Assembly (NCBI RefSeq): GCF_025642785.1 | Contig: NZ_JANZKU010000001.1 | Coordinates: 186,001 to 250,000, forward strand | Origin: Pseudomonas sp. RIT-PI-AD | GTDB lineage: Bacteria > Pseudomonadota > Gammaproteobacteria > Pseudomonadales > Pseudomonadaceae | Direction: 5' to 3' | DNA length: 64,000 bases | Part shown: one piece after another, positions 12,178 through 20,652 of the stretch | Numbering within the stretch: the first letter of the stretch is position 1 | How the letters are laid out: the number at the start of each line of letters is the position of its first letter | Translations under genes and position numbers: made by a program | Notes under the pieces: generated by a model | Told to the model about the DNA's origin: nothing | Database searches by the model: none | What the model saw: the letters and a program-made list of their open reading frames with translations, nothing else

Positions 12178-12664
12178 ACATTAACCGGTTAGTTCAGGAA
12201 GCGATGCTAGCGATGAGCTGCAAGATGATCACCGTTTCGACCACCATCAGCCACAACCGTTCAACTAACCTCGCGATTGGCTCCAAAAACGCGTTTTATT
12301 GCCAAATAACGGTTTATTGACGCCAAATGTACGTGGAATTGTGGTCTGTATAGAGGCATTTTGCTAGCACCAATCATCTGATTTGAGATGCACTAGACAG
12401 AACGAGCGTACCAAAATTCCGTGGCAGCCAAGTCTATGGGCAGATATGTCGCTTAGGCATAAAGAAGTTTTTTTTAGGCTTAATCTGCAAAGGTCATCAC
12501 GTGAATAGCGAGTAACGATGCGTCCAAATGCCATCAGGTACTTTAGATCACACCAACGTTACAACGGCTTTAAACAGTATTCCCGGATGAAAGGTCGCAA
12601 GGTACAGGAAATCGCGGAGGGCTCTAGACAGGGTCAATCGGGCAGATGCTGCTGCAGGCGAGGA
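12178..12664. other. AT-rich intergenic region upstream of amrZ
   Basis: About 490 bp with lower GC than its surroundings and no convincing gene. It contains the heptamer GCCAAAT twice within 30 bp (near 12301 and 12322) beside CGTTTTATTG and GGTTTATTG, about 120-150 bp upstream of amrZ. These may be AmrZ autoregulatory sites, as AmrZ represses its own gene in P. aeruginosa. That is inference only. Confidence 0.4.
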
Positions 12665-12850
12665 TTACCGGAGGACTGGATCGAATTTGATCTTTCTACC
12701 TGCTGCGAGCGCCAAGAAGAAAAGTATGGAAAATGAGGCCACCGCAACGGTTCCCAATGTGTCGACCCATTCCGCTTGCAAGGGAGACAGGGCAAGCGAA
12801 GCGGCGGTGAGAACAGTCAGAGTCAGAAACAGAAAGGCTGATTTCGACAT
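12665..12850 (-). CDS. Small two-helix membrane protein
   Basis: The 61-residue protein has two hydrophobic stretches (about 5-22 and 30-50) and a basic tail 'AGRKIKFDPVLR', so it is probably an inner-membrane protein with both ends in the cytoplasm. AGGAG lies 6 bases before the ATG, which supports translation. I do not recognise the family. It lies in the AT-rich block before tRNA-Arg(CCT). Confidence 0.6.
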   Translation of the reverse strand: MSKSAFLFLTLTVLTAASLALSPLQAEWVDTLGTVAVASFSILFFLALAAGRKIKFDPVLR

Positions 12851-12934
12851 GTCGCACTCCTGGATAGCGTGTTCAATAAGGACGTCCTGGGTCTGTAAAG
12901 TGCTGCATCCTTGTCAGCAGGGGTCTTTTTCTGT

Positions 12935-13171
12935 TTAAAAGACAAAGCGGCCTTCGTGCTTGTCTTGCCATGCCTGGATGTTCACGTCGGACGTATGAGC
13001 CTTCGCGGGCGACAGAGAGGCATGGCGGACGTTCAGCGGCGCGACATCGGCGCGGGCCTCTTGAAGAAGGCGATGTGCTTGGACTTGGGTGATCTCCTGG
13101 GAAGGCGAAAGGACCACACCGGCCAGCAGAGTGAAGATCATTGCACCTGCCAGGGAAAGAACTGCGTTCAT
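12935..13171 (-). CDS. Small exported hypothetical protein
   Basis: The 78-residue protein starts with a probable signal peptide (MNAVLSLAGAMIFTLLAGVV...), followed by a hydrophilic part ending 'WQDKHEGRFVF'. GGAGA precedes the ATG by 8 bases. Many small proteobacterial periplasmic proteins of the DUF4148 type have this look, with an 'AxA'-type cleavage region and 'LTRAEV'-like helices, but I cannot confirm membership. Its upstream region contains an A/T tract and two related palindromes (13294-13339). Confidence 0.55.
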   Translation of the reverse strand: MNAVLSLAGAMIFTLLAGVVLSPSQEITQVQAHRLLQEARADVAPLNVRHASLSPAKAHTSDVNIQAWQDKHEGRFVF

Positions 13172-13847
13172 GGTGGGTCTCCGTTTCAGCTCATCGTAGG
13201 TTGAGTCTGATAGAGCAGAAGGCGTGCCAGTTTTTTTTAGTAAAAAACTCCTTATTTATCAATAGCATAAAAAACAAAACGGCTATCTGGTCAGTGCACT
13301 TTGCACGAGGGTGATTTTCCCCCATTGCATTTTGCAATGCAGGTGTAGTGGCCCGATGAAGGTTAGTTCCCTTGCGTTGGAAAAAGCAGAAAAAAAGATC
13401 GAGAGCCGTTCCGGCTAGCGCTTCACCGGTGTCTCAGGGAATTCTAGTTGCCTGTCGATCCTCTCGTCTTTCGAGCGCGAAGGGCCCGCTCTGCCCGAGC
13501 AGATGAATACGGGCAGCCACTGGGCATGGATGCACGATAAGGGCGTTGCCTTATGGCCGCTTGGCAAGCATTGCGTGCGTAAAGGGGTGGCTGCATCGGT
13601 TGGAAGCCCCATCGACTCAACATGAACGATGCCGTGTAGGCTTGCTCGAAAAGGTCGACAAGCCGCTGTTCCGATATCGTTCTTGCCGAATGCCTCAATG
13701 AGGCTCTCGTCTCGGCGGGCCTTAATGAGCGCGAGCAGTCCGCGGAGTCCGTTGCCTGGATGAAGTGGTAGCGAGAGCGGCATGACAAATGTCGGCGCGG
13801 TCGTTAACATGCCGCCCGGCGCCATCATCCTCCTGGCGCCTAGGCGA
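13172..13847. other. Low-GC intergenic region before tRNA-Arg(CCT)
   Basis: About 680 bp without a recognised gene. Bases 13220-13290 are very AT-rich. Two overlapping minus-strand open frames at 13415-13828 look random, with no recognised motif or good ribosome site. A mobile-element remnant beside the tRNA is possible but no integrase or transposase motif is visible. Confidence 0.4.
13294..13339. promoter_or_regulatory. Two related TGCA palindromes, possible operators
   Basis: GTGCA-CTT-TGCAC (13294-13306) and CATTGCA-TTT-TGCAATG (13323-13339) are both perfect inverted repeats with 3-bp spacers sharing TGCA-YTT-TGCA. Their cores are 31 bp apart, about three helical turns, which fits side-by-side binding of one regulator. 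They lie 120-170 bp upstream of the small exported-protein gene ending at 12935. Confidence 0.45.
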
Positions 13848-13922
13848 GTCCCCTTAGTTCAATGGATAGAATAAGCCCCTCCTAAGGGCTAGATGCTGGT
13901 TCGACTCCAGCAGGGGACGCCA
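13848..13922 (+). tRNA. tRNA-Arg (anticodon CCT)
   Basis: The 75-nt tRNA has acceptor stem GTCCCCT/AGGGGAC, discriminator G and CCA. The anticodon loop CTCCTAA gives CCT, reading AGG. This rare-codon tRNA is a common integration site for mobile elements in Pseudomonas. No copy of its 3' end was noticed elsewhere in the window. Confidence 0.95.
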
Positions 13923-14008
13923 TCCTTCCTGGACACTTTATCCCCGTGCTCGTTTATCGTCCGGCCATTGCCCAGGTCGGTCCGATGCTGATCGCGAACT
14001 TGCGCGGC

Positions 14009-16441
14009 CTAGTCCCTCAACAGTCGCAACCCGTTGAACACCACCAGCAAGCTGACGCCCATGTCGGCGAACACCGCCATCCACATGGTCGCTTCGCCCG
14101 CGAGGGTGACCGCCAGGAAGATCGCCTTGATGCCCAGCGCCAGGGCGATGTTCTGCCGCAGCAGCCTGCCCGTGCGTCGCGAAAGGCGGATGAATTGCGG
14201 AATCTTGCGCAGGTCATCGTCCATCAAGGCGACGTCAGCGGTCTCGATGGCGGTGTCGGTGCCCACCGCGGCCATGGCGAAGCCGATCTGCGCACGCGCC
14301 AGGGCTGGCGCATCGTTGATGCCGTCGCCGACCATCCCGACGTGCCGTCCCTGCTCCTGCAGCGCCTGTACGGTGGCGCGTTTGTCGTCAGGCAGCAGGT
14401 CGCCGCGCGCCTGGTCGATGCCGGCTTCGGCGGCTATGGCGGCTGCGGTATGGGCGTTGTCGCCGGTCAGCATCAGGGTCTCGACGCCCAGCGCATGCAG
14501 TTCGGCGATGGCTTCGCGACTCGATGCCTTGAGGGTGTCGGCGACGGCGAATAGGCCCAGGGTACGGTTCTCGTCGCAGAGCGCCACCACGGTCCGGCCC
14601 AGGCGCTCCAGGCGTTCCAGCTCGGCCTCGATCTCCGCCGAGCAAAGCCCCAGGGACTCCACCAGCCGGTGGTTGCCGAGGTGGTAGCGTTTCCCCTCGA
14701 TCACGCCACGCACGCCATGGCCGGGCAGGGCGGCGAATTCTTCCACGGCCTGAGGCGGCGCCTCGCTGGCGCGAGCCACGGCCTTGGATACCGGGTGGTC
14801 GGAACGGCTCGCCAGGCTGGCGGCCAGCGCCTGTACGGCTTCCCCGTCGCCACTCAGCGGGACGAAGTCGGTCAGCACCGGTTTGCCGTGGGTGAGGGTG
14901 CCGGTCTTATCCAGCGCGAGGCAGTCCAGGGTGCGGCCGCTTTCGAGGTAGACCCCGCCCTTGATCAGGATGCCCTTGCGAGCGGCCGCCGCCAGGCCAC
15001 TGACGATGGTCACCGGTGTGGAGATCACCAGGGCGCAGGGGCAGGCCACCACCAGCAGGACGAGGGCCCGGTAAAACCAATCGAACCAGCCGGCTGAGAA
15101 CAGGAGCGGCGGCAACACGGCGACGGCGAGCGCGAGGAGGAACACCGCGGGGGTATAGATGCGCGAGAAACGATCGACGAAGCGCTGGGTGGGCGCGCGC
15201 GCGCCTTGCGCCTCTTCCACCGCCTGGATGATGCGCGCCAGGGTGCTACTGCCGGCAAGGGCGGTGACGCGGAATTCCAGGGCGCCTTCCTGGTTGATGG
15301 TCCCGGCGAACAGAGCATCCCCAGGTTTCTTCTCCACCGGCAGGCTTTCCCCGGTGATCGGTGCTTGATCCACCGTAGAGTTGCCGCTCAGCACTTCGCC
15401 ATCGAGGCCGATGCGTTCGCCCGGGCGCACCCGCACTCGCGCGCCCATGGCGACACCGGCGACTTCCACCTCCAGCCAAGCGCCATCCGTCTGCTGCACC
15501 GTGGCGCGTTCCGGCGTCAGCTCGAGCAGGCCGCGGATCGCCCGGCGCGCGCGATCCAGCGAGTAGGCTTCGATGCGCTCGGCCAGGCTGAACAGCACCA
15601 TCACCATGGCCGCTTCCGGCCATTGGCCGATCAGCACGGCGCCGGTCACGGCGATGCTCATCAGCGCATTGATGTTCAGGTTGAAATTCTTCAGGGCGAT
15701 CCAGCCCTTGCGATAGACGCCCAGGCCGTTGGAAAGGATGGCCACCAACGCCAGTCCGGCGACCACCCAATCCGGCGCCGCCTGGGTGAAATGCACCAGC
15801 TCGGCGGCTATCGCCGTCACCGCGCCCAAGGCCAGGGGCCACCAGGGCTTGGCGGCGGGTACCGCGACCGGAGTTTCGACGCCTTCGGATTCGAGCCTGG
15901 GTTCGAAGCCGAGTGCGCGGATCGCCGCCAGCGCGGCTTCCAGGGATTGTGGCCCGTGTTCGAAGCTGATCACCCGTTGCAGCAGGTTGAACTCCAGGTT
16001 ATCGATGCCGGGCAAGTGCGTGAGGGCATCGCGTATCAGCCGCTCCTCGGTGGGGCAGTCCATCTGCTCGATTCGCACGCGGGCGCGGCCATCGGCCAGA
16101 GGCTCGGCGCGCAGGCCGAGGGCAGCGATGGCGTCGACGATGGGTTGTGGCTGCGGCAGCTCATGCCAAACCCCGAGGGTACGTTGCAGCAGGTTGAACT
16201 CGAGACGCTGCACGCCCGGCATCTTTTCCAGGCTGTTCTGGATCAAGGTCTGTTCGGTGGGACAATCCATTTGCTCGATGCGGAAGCGGCTGACCCGGGA
16301 GCCACGGGGGCCGACCCCGGTTTCGGGGGACTGCGCTTCCACGTTCGCCTGGGAGGGCCCAGGCTCTCGAGGGTCATGGTCATGGTCATGGTCATGGTCA
16401 TGGTCGTGTGAATGGGTGTGTCGGTTGCCTTGCATATCCAT
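14009..16441 (-). CDS. Zn/Cd/Pb-exporting P1B-type ATPase
   Basis: The protein is about 810 residues. It begins with a His-rich tail made of His-Asp repeats, then two heavy-metal-associated domains, each with 'RIEQMDCPTE' instead of the usual GMxCxxC. The membrane part carries the ion-site motif CPC ('VVACPCALVISTPV', near 465), the phosphorylation site 'DKTGTLTHGKP' (near 510) and the hinge 'GDGINDAPALARA'. This fits a ZntA/CadA-type efflux pump in the inner membrane. ATG 16441 is chosen because an upstream GTG at 16480 lies inside the CadR-type promoter. It is divergent from cadR, its probable regulator, and resembles P. aeruginosa PA3690. Confidence 0.92.
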   Translation of the reverse strand: MDMQGNRHTHSHDHDHDHDHDHDPREPGPSQANVEAQSPETGVGPRGSRVSRFRIEQMDCPTEQTLIQNSLEKMPGVQRLEFNLLQRTLGVWHELPQPQPIVDAIAALGLRAEPLADGRARVRIEQMDCPTEERLIRDALTHLPGIDNLEFNLLQRVISFEHGPQSLEAALAAIRALGFEPRLESEGVETPVAVPAAKPWWPLALGAVTAIAAELVHFTQAAPDWVVAGLALVAILSNGLGVYRKGWIALKNFNLNINALMSIAVTGAVLIGQWPEAAMVMVLFSLAERIEAYSLDRARRAIRGLLELTPERATVQQTDGAWLEVEVAGVAMGARVRVRPGERIGLDGEVLSGNSTVDQAPITGESLPVEKKPGDALFAGTINQEGALEFRVTALAGSSTLARIIQAVEEAQGARAPTQRFVDRFSRIYTPAVFLLALAVAVLPPLLFSAGWFDWFYRALVLLVVACPCALVISTPVTIVSGLAAAARKGILIKGGVYLESGRTLDCLALDKTGTLTHGKPVLTDFVPLSGDGEAVQALAASLASRSDHPVSKAVARASEAPPQAVEEFAALPGHGVRGVIEGKRYHLGNHRLVESLGLCSAEIEAELERLERLGRTVVALCDENRTLGLFAVADTLKASSREAIAELHALGVETLMLTGDNAHTAAAIAAEAGIDQARGDLLPDDKRATVQALQEQGRHVGMVGDGINDAPALARAQIGFAMAAVGTDTAIETADVALMDDDLRKIPQFIRLSRRTGRLLRQNIALALGIKAIFLAVTLAGEATMWMAVFADMGVSLLVVFNGLRLLRD
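16372..16407. repeat. Hexanucleotide repeat encoding the His-Asp tail
   Basis: Five perfect GGTCAT units and one GGTCGT variant stand in tandem. On the minus strand they encode alternating His-Asp in the N-terminal tail of the metal ATPase. Unit gain or loss would keep the frame and change the number of histidines. Confidence 0.85.
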
Positions 16442-16478
16442 GGAGAAGTCTCGGTGTCTACCCTGTTGCGCAGTGGAC

Positions 16479-16499
16479 ACCCTGTAGCCACTATAGGGT
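16479..16499. promoter_or_regulatory. CadR-type operator in the divergent promoter
   Basis: ACCCTGTAG-CCA-CTATAGGGT is a near-perfect 9-bp inverted repeat. On the minus strand it sits between -35 TTGACC (16497-16502) and a -10-like TCCACT (16472-16477) with the long 19-bp spacer that is characteristic of MerR-family promoters. Binding of metal-loaded CadR is expected to realign the promoter and switch on the ATPase gene. Confidence 0.85.
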
Positions 16500-16522
16500 C
16501 AAGCATTCCTTGGAGGCGCCAC

Positions 16523-16972
16523 ATGAAGATCGGTGAATTGGCTCGACTGACCCATTGCCAGGTGGAAACCATTCGTTACTACGAGCGGGAGGGATTGCTG
16601 GCGGCGCCGATGCGCAGCGAAGGCAACTATCGGGTCTACGACGACAGCCATACCGAGCGCCTCACGTTCATCCGCAACTGCCGCTCCCTGGACATGACCC
16701 TCGAGGAAATCCGCAGTCTACTGGCGCTGCGCGATCGTCCGCGGCAGAGCTGCGAGGCAGTAAACGACCTGGTGGACGAACATATCGAGCATGTGCGCGC
16801 GCGCATCCTCAGCTTGCAGGCACTGCAGGAGCAATTGGTGGAGCTACGCGGGCGTTGCAACGAGGGTGGTCCGGGCGAACCCTGCGGCATCCTGCAAAGG
16901 CTGAACGTCAGCGGTGGCGTGGCCAGCCTGGAAGGCGAAGGGTCCCACGTCGGTAACAGCCATGGCCATTGA
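16523..16972 (+). CDS. cadR: MerR-family Cd/Zn-responsive regulator CadR
   Basis: The 149-residue protein starts 'MKIGELARLTHCQVETIRYYE', the MerR winged-helix DNA-binding domain. The dimerisation helix follows, and the C-terminus 'SHVGNSHGH' is the His-rich tail typical of Pseudomonas CadR. Cys residues in 'RPRQSCEAVND' and 'RGRCNEGGPGEPCG' are the expected metal ligands. TTGGAG precedes the ATG. The gene is divergent from the P-type ATPase with the operator between them. Confidence 0.93.
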   Translation: MKIGELARLTHCQVETIRYYEREGLLAAPMRSEGNYRVYDDSHTERLTFIRNCRSLDMTLEEIRSLLALRDRPRQSCEAVNDLVDEHIEHVRARILSLQALQEQLVELRGRCNEGGPGEPCGILQRLNVSGGVASLEGEGSHVGNSHGH

Positions 16973-17088
16973 TTCCCGGTGACGCAGTTGCCAACGTGGG
17001 TGTCGCTCCCGTGCTTGAAATCTTGAACAAGTGATGCGTATTTTGTTCGCGCCGTCGTTTCGGCGGTTGCCAACAAGGATAAGAAGTC

Positions 17089-18432
17089 ATGACTACCGAT
17101 GGCCGCAGCCCACTCGCCGAGCGATTGGCCGGCATTGACGAAATCGAATGCGTTACCCCTGACCTGAACGGCGTGCCTCGCGGCAAGGTGATGACCGGGG
17201 AGGGATTCCTCAGCGGGCGCCGCCTGCAATTGGCCCGCGGCGTGCTGCTGCAGTGCATCATGGGCGGCTACCCGCCGGCGCGTTTCTACGGCAGCGACGA
17301 CGGCGACCTAGCTCTGGTGGCCGACCCCGCGCAGATTCACGTTTTGCCTTGGAGCGAGACCCCCCGGGCCCTGGCGATCTGCGACGGCGTGGAACTGGAC
17401 GGCATGCCTTCCGGCCTATCCACCCGCTGCCTGCTCAAGGACGTGGTCCGACGTTACGCCGAGCATGGCTGGCAGCCGGTGGTGGCGACCGAGCTGGAAT
17501 TCTTCGTCTTCGCACCGAATGCCGATCCCCATCAGCCCTTCCAGCCGCCGCTGGGGCTGGACGGGCGCCGCGAGGATGGCTGCTCGGCGTTCAGCGTGGC
17601 GTCCAACAATGGCTTGCGTCCGTTCTTCGACGAGGTCTATCGCTGCATGGCCGCCCTAGGTCTGCCGCGCGATACCTTCATGCATGAAATGGGCGTCAGT
17701 CAGTTCGAGATCAACCTCTGGCACGGCGACCCGCTGTTGCTCGCCGACCAGACCTTCCTGTTCAAGCACATGCTCAAGGAAGTCGCGCTCAAGCATGGCC
17801 TGACGGTGGTCTGCATGGCCAAGCCGCTGGCGAAGACACCCGGTAGTTCGATGCACATCCACCAGAGCGTGGTGGAGAAGGGTAGCGGTCGCAACATCTT
17901 CAGCGATGCCAACGGCGAGGCCTCCGCCGCGTTCCGGCACTTCATCGGCGGCCAGCAGGCGGGAATGGCGGATCTCACCTTGCTGTTCGCGCCCAACATC
18001 AATTCCTATCATCGCCTTTGCAGTCCCTACGCCTCGCCCAACAACGCGTGCTGGTCCCATGACAACCGTGCGGCGGGGTTGCGGGTGCCGGCCAGCGGGC
18101 CGGAAGCGCGGCGCCTGGAAAACCGCCTGCCGGGCGCCGATGCCAACCCCTACCTCGCCATCGCCGCCAGCCTGGCTGCGGGCCTCCATGGCCTCGAGCA
18201 TGAACTGGAGCCGAGCGAAGCGATCCAAGGGGAGTTCGAGGTGCCCGACGCGCTCAGCCTGCCGTGCACGCTGTTCGATGCCATCACGCGTTTGAAACGC
18301 AGCCAGTTGGCCCGTGATCTGTTCGGCCATGAGTTCATCGAAGGCTACATCGCCGCCAAGGCGATGGAATTGAGCAGTTTCCTCGACGAAATCACACCAT
18401 GGGAGCGGCGCGTACTCGCGGCCCAGGCGTGA
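17089..18432 (+). CDS. Glutamine synthetase-like gamma-glutamylpolyamine synthetase
   Basis: The 447-residue protein is a type I glutamine synthetase-fold enzyme. It shows the C-terminal catalytic segments 'GSSMHIHQSV' and 'LENRLPGADANPYLAIAA', and 'VATELEFFVF' with metal-binding Glu. It lacks the adenylylation loop of GlnA and belongs to the PauA/PuuA group, which ligates glutamate to putrescine, spermidine or diaminopropane for polyamine catabolism. Its position before the MFS gene and flg genes matches the P. aeruginosa PA3356 homologue (a PauA by memory). Which amine it uses cannot be read from sequence. Confidence 0.88.
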   Translation: MTTDGRSPLAERLAGIDEIECVTPDLNGVPRGKVMTGEGFLSGRRLQLARGVLLQCIMGGYPPARFYGSDDGDLALVADPAQIHVLPWSETPRALAICDGVELDGMPSGLSTRCLLKDVVRRYAEHGWQPVVATELEFFVFAPNADPHQPFQPPLGLDGRREDGCSAFSVASNNGLRPFFDEVYRCMAALGLPRDTFMHEMGVSQFEINLWHGDPLLLADQTFLFKHMLKEVALKHGLTVVCMAKPLAKTPGSSMHIHQSVVEKGSGRNIFSDANGEASAAFRHFIGGQQAGMADLTLLFAPNINSYHRLCSPYASPNNACWSHDNRAAGLRVPASGPEARRLENRLPGADANPYLAIAASLAAGLHGLEHELEPSEAIQGEFEVPDALSLPCTLFDAITRLKRSQLARDLFGHEFIEGYIAAKAMELSSFLDEITPWERRVLAAQA

Positions 18433-18487
18433 AGCACCGGCGGACCCTCGGGTCCGCCGGACTCTCAGCGGTCTTCCTGGAGTTTCG

Positions 18488-19828
18488 ATGCCAACTCTCG
18501 TGGCTTTTCGTGCGCTGTATTTCGCCACCCTGATGATGCTGATCGGTTCCGGTCTGCTCAGTACCTACCTGGCGTTGCGCCTGGCCGCCGATCACGTGGA
18601 CGGTCTATGGGTGGGCGCCTTGATGGCATCCAATTACATCGGGCTGGCGCTCGGTGGCAAGCTCGGGCATCGCTTGATCGGCCGGGTCGGCCATATCCGC
18701 GCCTACGTGGCGTGCGCCGGGGTCGTCACGGCAGCGGTGTTGGGCCATGGGTTGATCGACTGGCTGCCAGCGTGGCTGTTCCTGCGCATGCTGGTCGGCG
18801 TGGGCATGATGTGCCAGTACATGGTCATCGAGAGCTGGCTGAGCGAACAGGCGGAAGCCAGCCAGCGCGGCAAGGTATTCGCCGGGTACATGGCGGCGTC
18901 CTACCTCGGACTGATCCTCGGCCAGTTGGTCCTGGTGGTGCACCCGGGTCTCGGTCTCGAGCTGCTGATGCTGGTGGCGTTGTGCTTCGCGCTGTGCCTG
19001 GTGCCTGTGGCAGTGACCCGCAAGATCCACCCGGCGCCATTGCGACCGGCGCCCCTGGAGCCGCGGTTTTTCTTCAAGCGGGTCCCGCAATCCCTGACCA
19101 CCACCCTGGTATCGGGGTTGGTGATGGGCTCCTTCTACGGCTTGGCGCCCTTGTATGCCAACGCCCAGGGGCTGGCCAACGAAAAGGTTGGCCTGTTCAT
19201 GGGGACCTGCATCTTCGCCGGGCTGCTGGTGCAGTGGCCCTTGGGTTGGCTGTCCGATCGAAAGGACCGGGCCTTGCTGATCCGTATCGCGGCGATTTTG
19301 CTGGCGCTGGCGGCCTTGCCGCTGGCATTGATGCCGAGGGTACCCGTGGAGTGGCTGCTGCCTTTGGGCTTCCTGGTGAGCATGCTGCAGTTCTCCCTGT
19401 ACCCATTGGCGGTGGCCTTCTCCAACGACCATGTCGAAGCGGAGCGGCGCGTGTCGCTGACCGCGATGCTGCTGATCACCTTCGGCGTGGGCGCCAGCAT
19501 CGGCCCCCTGTTGTCGGGCATGCTGATGAAATGGGTGGGGCCGAACCTGCTCTACGCTTTCATCAGTTTCTGCGGTGTGATTCTGGCGTTACGCGTCCAT
19601 CCGGGGGCGGTGACCGGTTTGCATCGGGTCGACGAGGCGCCCCTGCACCATGTGCCCACTCCCGACAGCATGACCAGTTCGCCGCTGGTGGCGGCGCTGG
19701 ATCCTCGGGTGGACGAGCAGGACGTTCAGCAGCAGATGCAGGGCGGCGGCGATTCGCCTGGGACGCCGGCGGTGGATGCCACGGAGCCGTCGCCCCCTGG
19801 AGGCAATGAAAAGGGGAGGGACGTCTAG
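18488..19828 (+). CDS. MFS transporter with hydrophilic C-terminal tail
   Basis: The 446-residue protein has about 12 hydrophobic helices up to roughly residue 370. It carries an MFS loop 'SDRKDRALLIR' after helix 8 and resembles YcaD-type transporters. The last ~70 residues are hydrophilic and Gly/Pro-rich, probably disordered. The gene follows the polyamine synthetase gene by about 55 bp, so a shared transcript and an amine or related substrate are possible but unproven. Its stop overlaps the end of the convergent flgZ by 4 bp. Confidence 0.85.
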   Translation: MPTLVAFRALYFATLMMLIGSGLLSTYLALRLAADHVDGLWVGALMASNYIGLALGGKLGHRLIGRVGHIRAYVACAGVVTAAVLGHGLIDWLPAWLFLRMLVGVGMMCQYMVIESWLSEQAEASQRGKVFAGYMAASYLGLILGQLVLVVHPGLGLELLMLVALCFALCLVPVAVTRKIHPAPLRPAPLEPRFFFKRVPQSLTTTLVSGLVMGSFYGLAPLYANAQGLANEKVGLFMGTCIFAGLLVQWPLGWLSDRKDRALLIRIAAILLALAALPLALMPRVPVEWLLPLGFLVSMLQFSLYPLAVAFSNDHVEAERRVSLTAMLLITFGVGASIGPLLSGMLMKWVGPNLLYAFISFCGVILALRVHPGAVTGLHRVDEAPLHHVPTPDSMTSSPLVAALDPRVDEQDVQQQMQGGGDSPGTPAVDATEPSPPGGNEKGRDV

Positions 19829-20571
19829 AAGTCGTCCTTCTCGGTGCGCCGCGCTTCACGTTGCAGTTGATAGACGAAGCGCTCGACATTGCGTTGCTCG
19901 AGCCCGCTCATGCCGTGGAAGCGGGTACCGGCGAAGGTGACGTCGAGCTTGGCGTCGTATTGGGCATGGCGTAGCTCGATGGGGGTCATGATGTTGCCGA
20001 ACGGCATCTGGATGAACAACCGCTCGTAGACCGCACCGTTGTGCAGGCGACCGCTGACGTCGCCAGGGAAACGCAACTTGCAGCCGGTTGCGGAGATATC
20101 CAGCAATTGGCCCTTGATAGGCGTGGAGAGCTTGTCGCCACTCAACTCCACGCTCACCAGTTGGCCCGGCACCATGGTGGCCCGGTAGGCGTTGCGCCGC
20201 TGGTGATAGATCATCTCGGCGGGCACCGGGCACCAATAGCAACGGGCCCCTTCGAGCTCGCCCAGCTCTACGGGCTGCTCGCAATCCCAGGCCATCCTCA
20301 CCCCATCGTGGAAGGCCTCGACGTGGAAATGCTCGCCGCTCTTTAGGAAGCGCTCGCCATCGTTAGGGATCATCTCGTCCAGAGCCATTACACCGCGATC
20401 ACGATCGATATCCACCAGATAGCTCTGGAAGCGCTGGTTGCGCTCATGGAAGACGACGATCAACGGGTCATGGTTTTGCTGGAGCTGACGCAGATTGGCG
20501 TAAATCTCCACCGGCGTTTTCAAGACCTTCGGTGGTTGAGGGCCATTTCCCTCGGCGAATGGATTCGGCAC
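19825..20571 (-). CDS. flgZ: YcgR-like cyclic-di-GMP effector FlgZ
   Basis: The 248-residue protein has an N-terminal YcgR domain and a C-terminal PilZ domain. The c-di-GMP motif is visible as 'QRRNAYRATMV' (RxxxR) and 'LDISATGCKLRF' (DxSxxG). FlgZ binds c-di-GMP and acts at the flagellar motor to restrain swarming. It lies just downstream of flgN and flgM on the same strand, the standard Pseudomonas order, and the three are probably one transcript. Confidence 0.93.
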   Translation of the reverse strand: MPNPFAEGNGPQPPKVLKTPVEIYANLRQLQQNHDPLIVVFHERNQRFQSYLVDIDRDRGVMALDEMIPNDGERFLKSGEHFHVEAFHDGVRMAWDCEQPVELGELEGARCYWCPVPAEMIYHQRRNAYRATMVPGQLVSVELSGDKLSTPIKGQLLDISATGCKLRFPGDVSGRLHNGAVYERLFIQMPFGNIMTPIELRHAQYDAKLDVTFAGTRFHGMSGLEQRNVERFVYQLQREARRTEKDDF

Positions 20572-20652
20572 TTCCAGGGCTCTCCAAGCACAGCATGCGA
20601 AAGCACTGGAATACCGGCGTGCGTCGGTATGTCCTCTGTGCTCTTGTTGTTA

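Noticed and set aside
12518-12736. 72-codon plus-strand frame in the AT-rich region
   Set aside because: It overlaps the better-supported minus-strand membrane protein, has no ribosome site and no recognisable composition.
13415-13828. Two overlapping minus-strand frames beside tRNA-Arg(CCT), considered as integrase remnants
   Set aside because: Neither translation shows integrase or transposase motifs or a good start; probably random.
13923-14008. Attachment-site repeat of the tRNA-Arg(CCT) 3' end flanking the metal genes
   Set aside because: I found no second copy of the tRNA end within the window.
16442-16480. GTG start at 16480 for the metal ATPase
   Set aside because: It lies within the CadR-type promoter and operator, so transcription would begin downstream of it.
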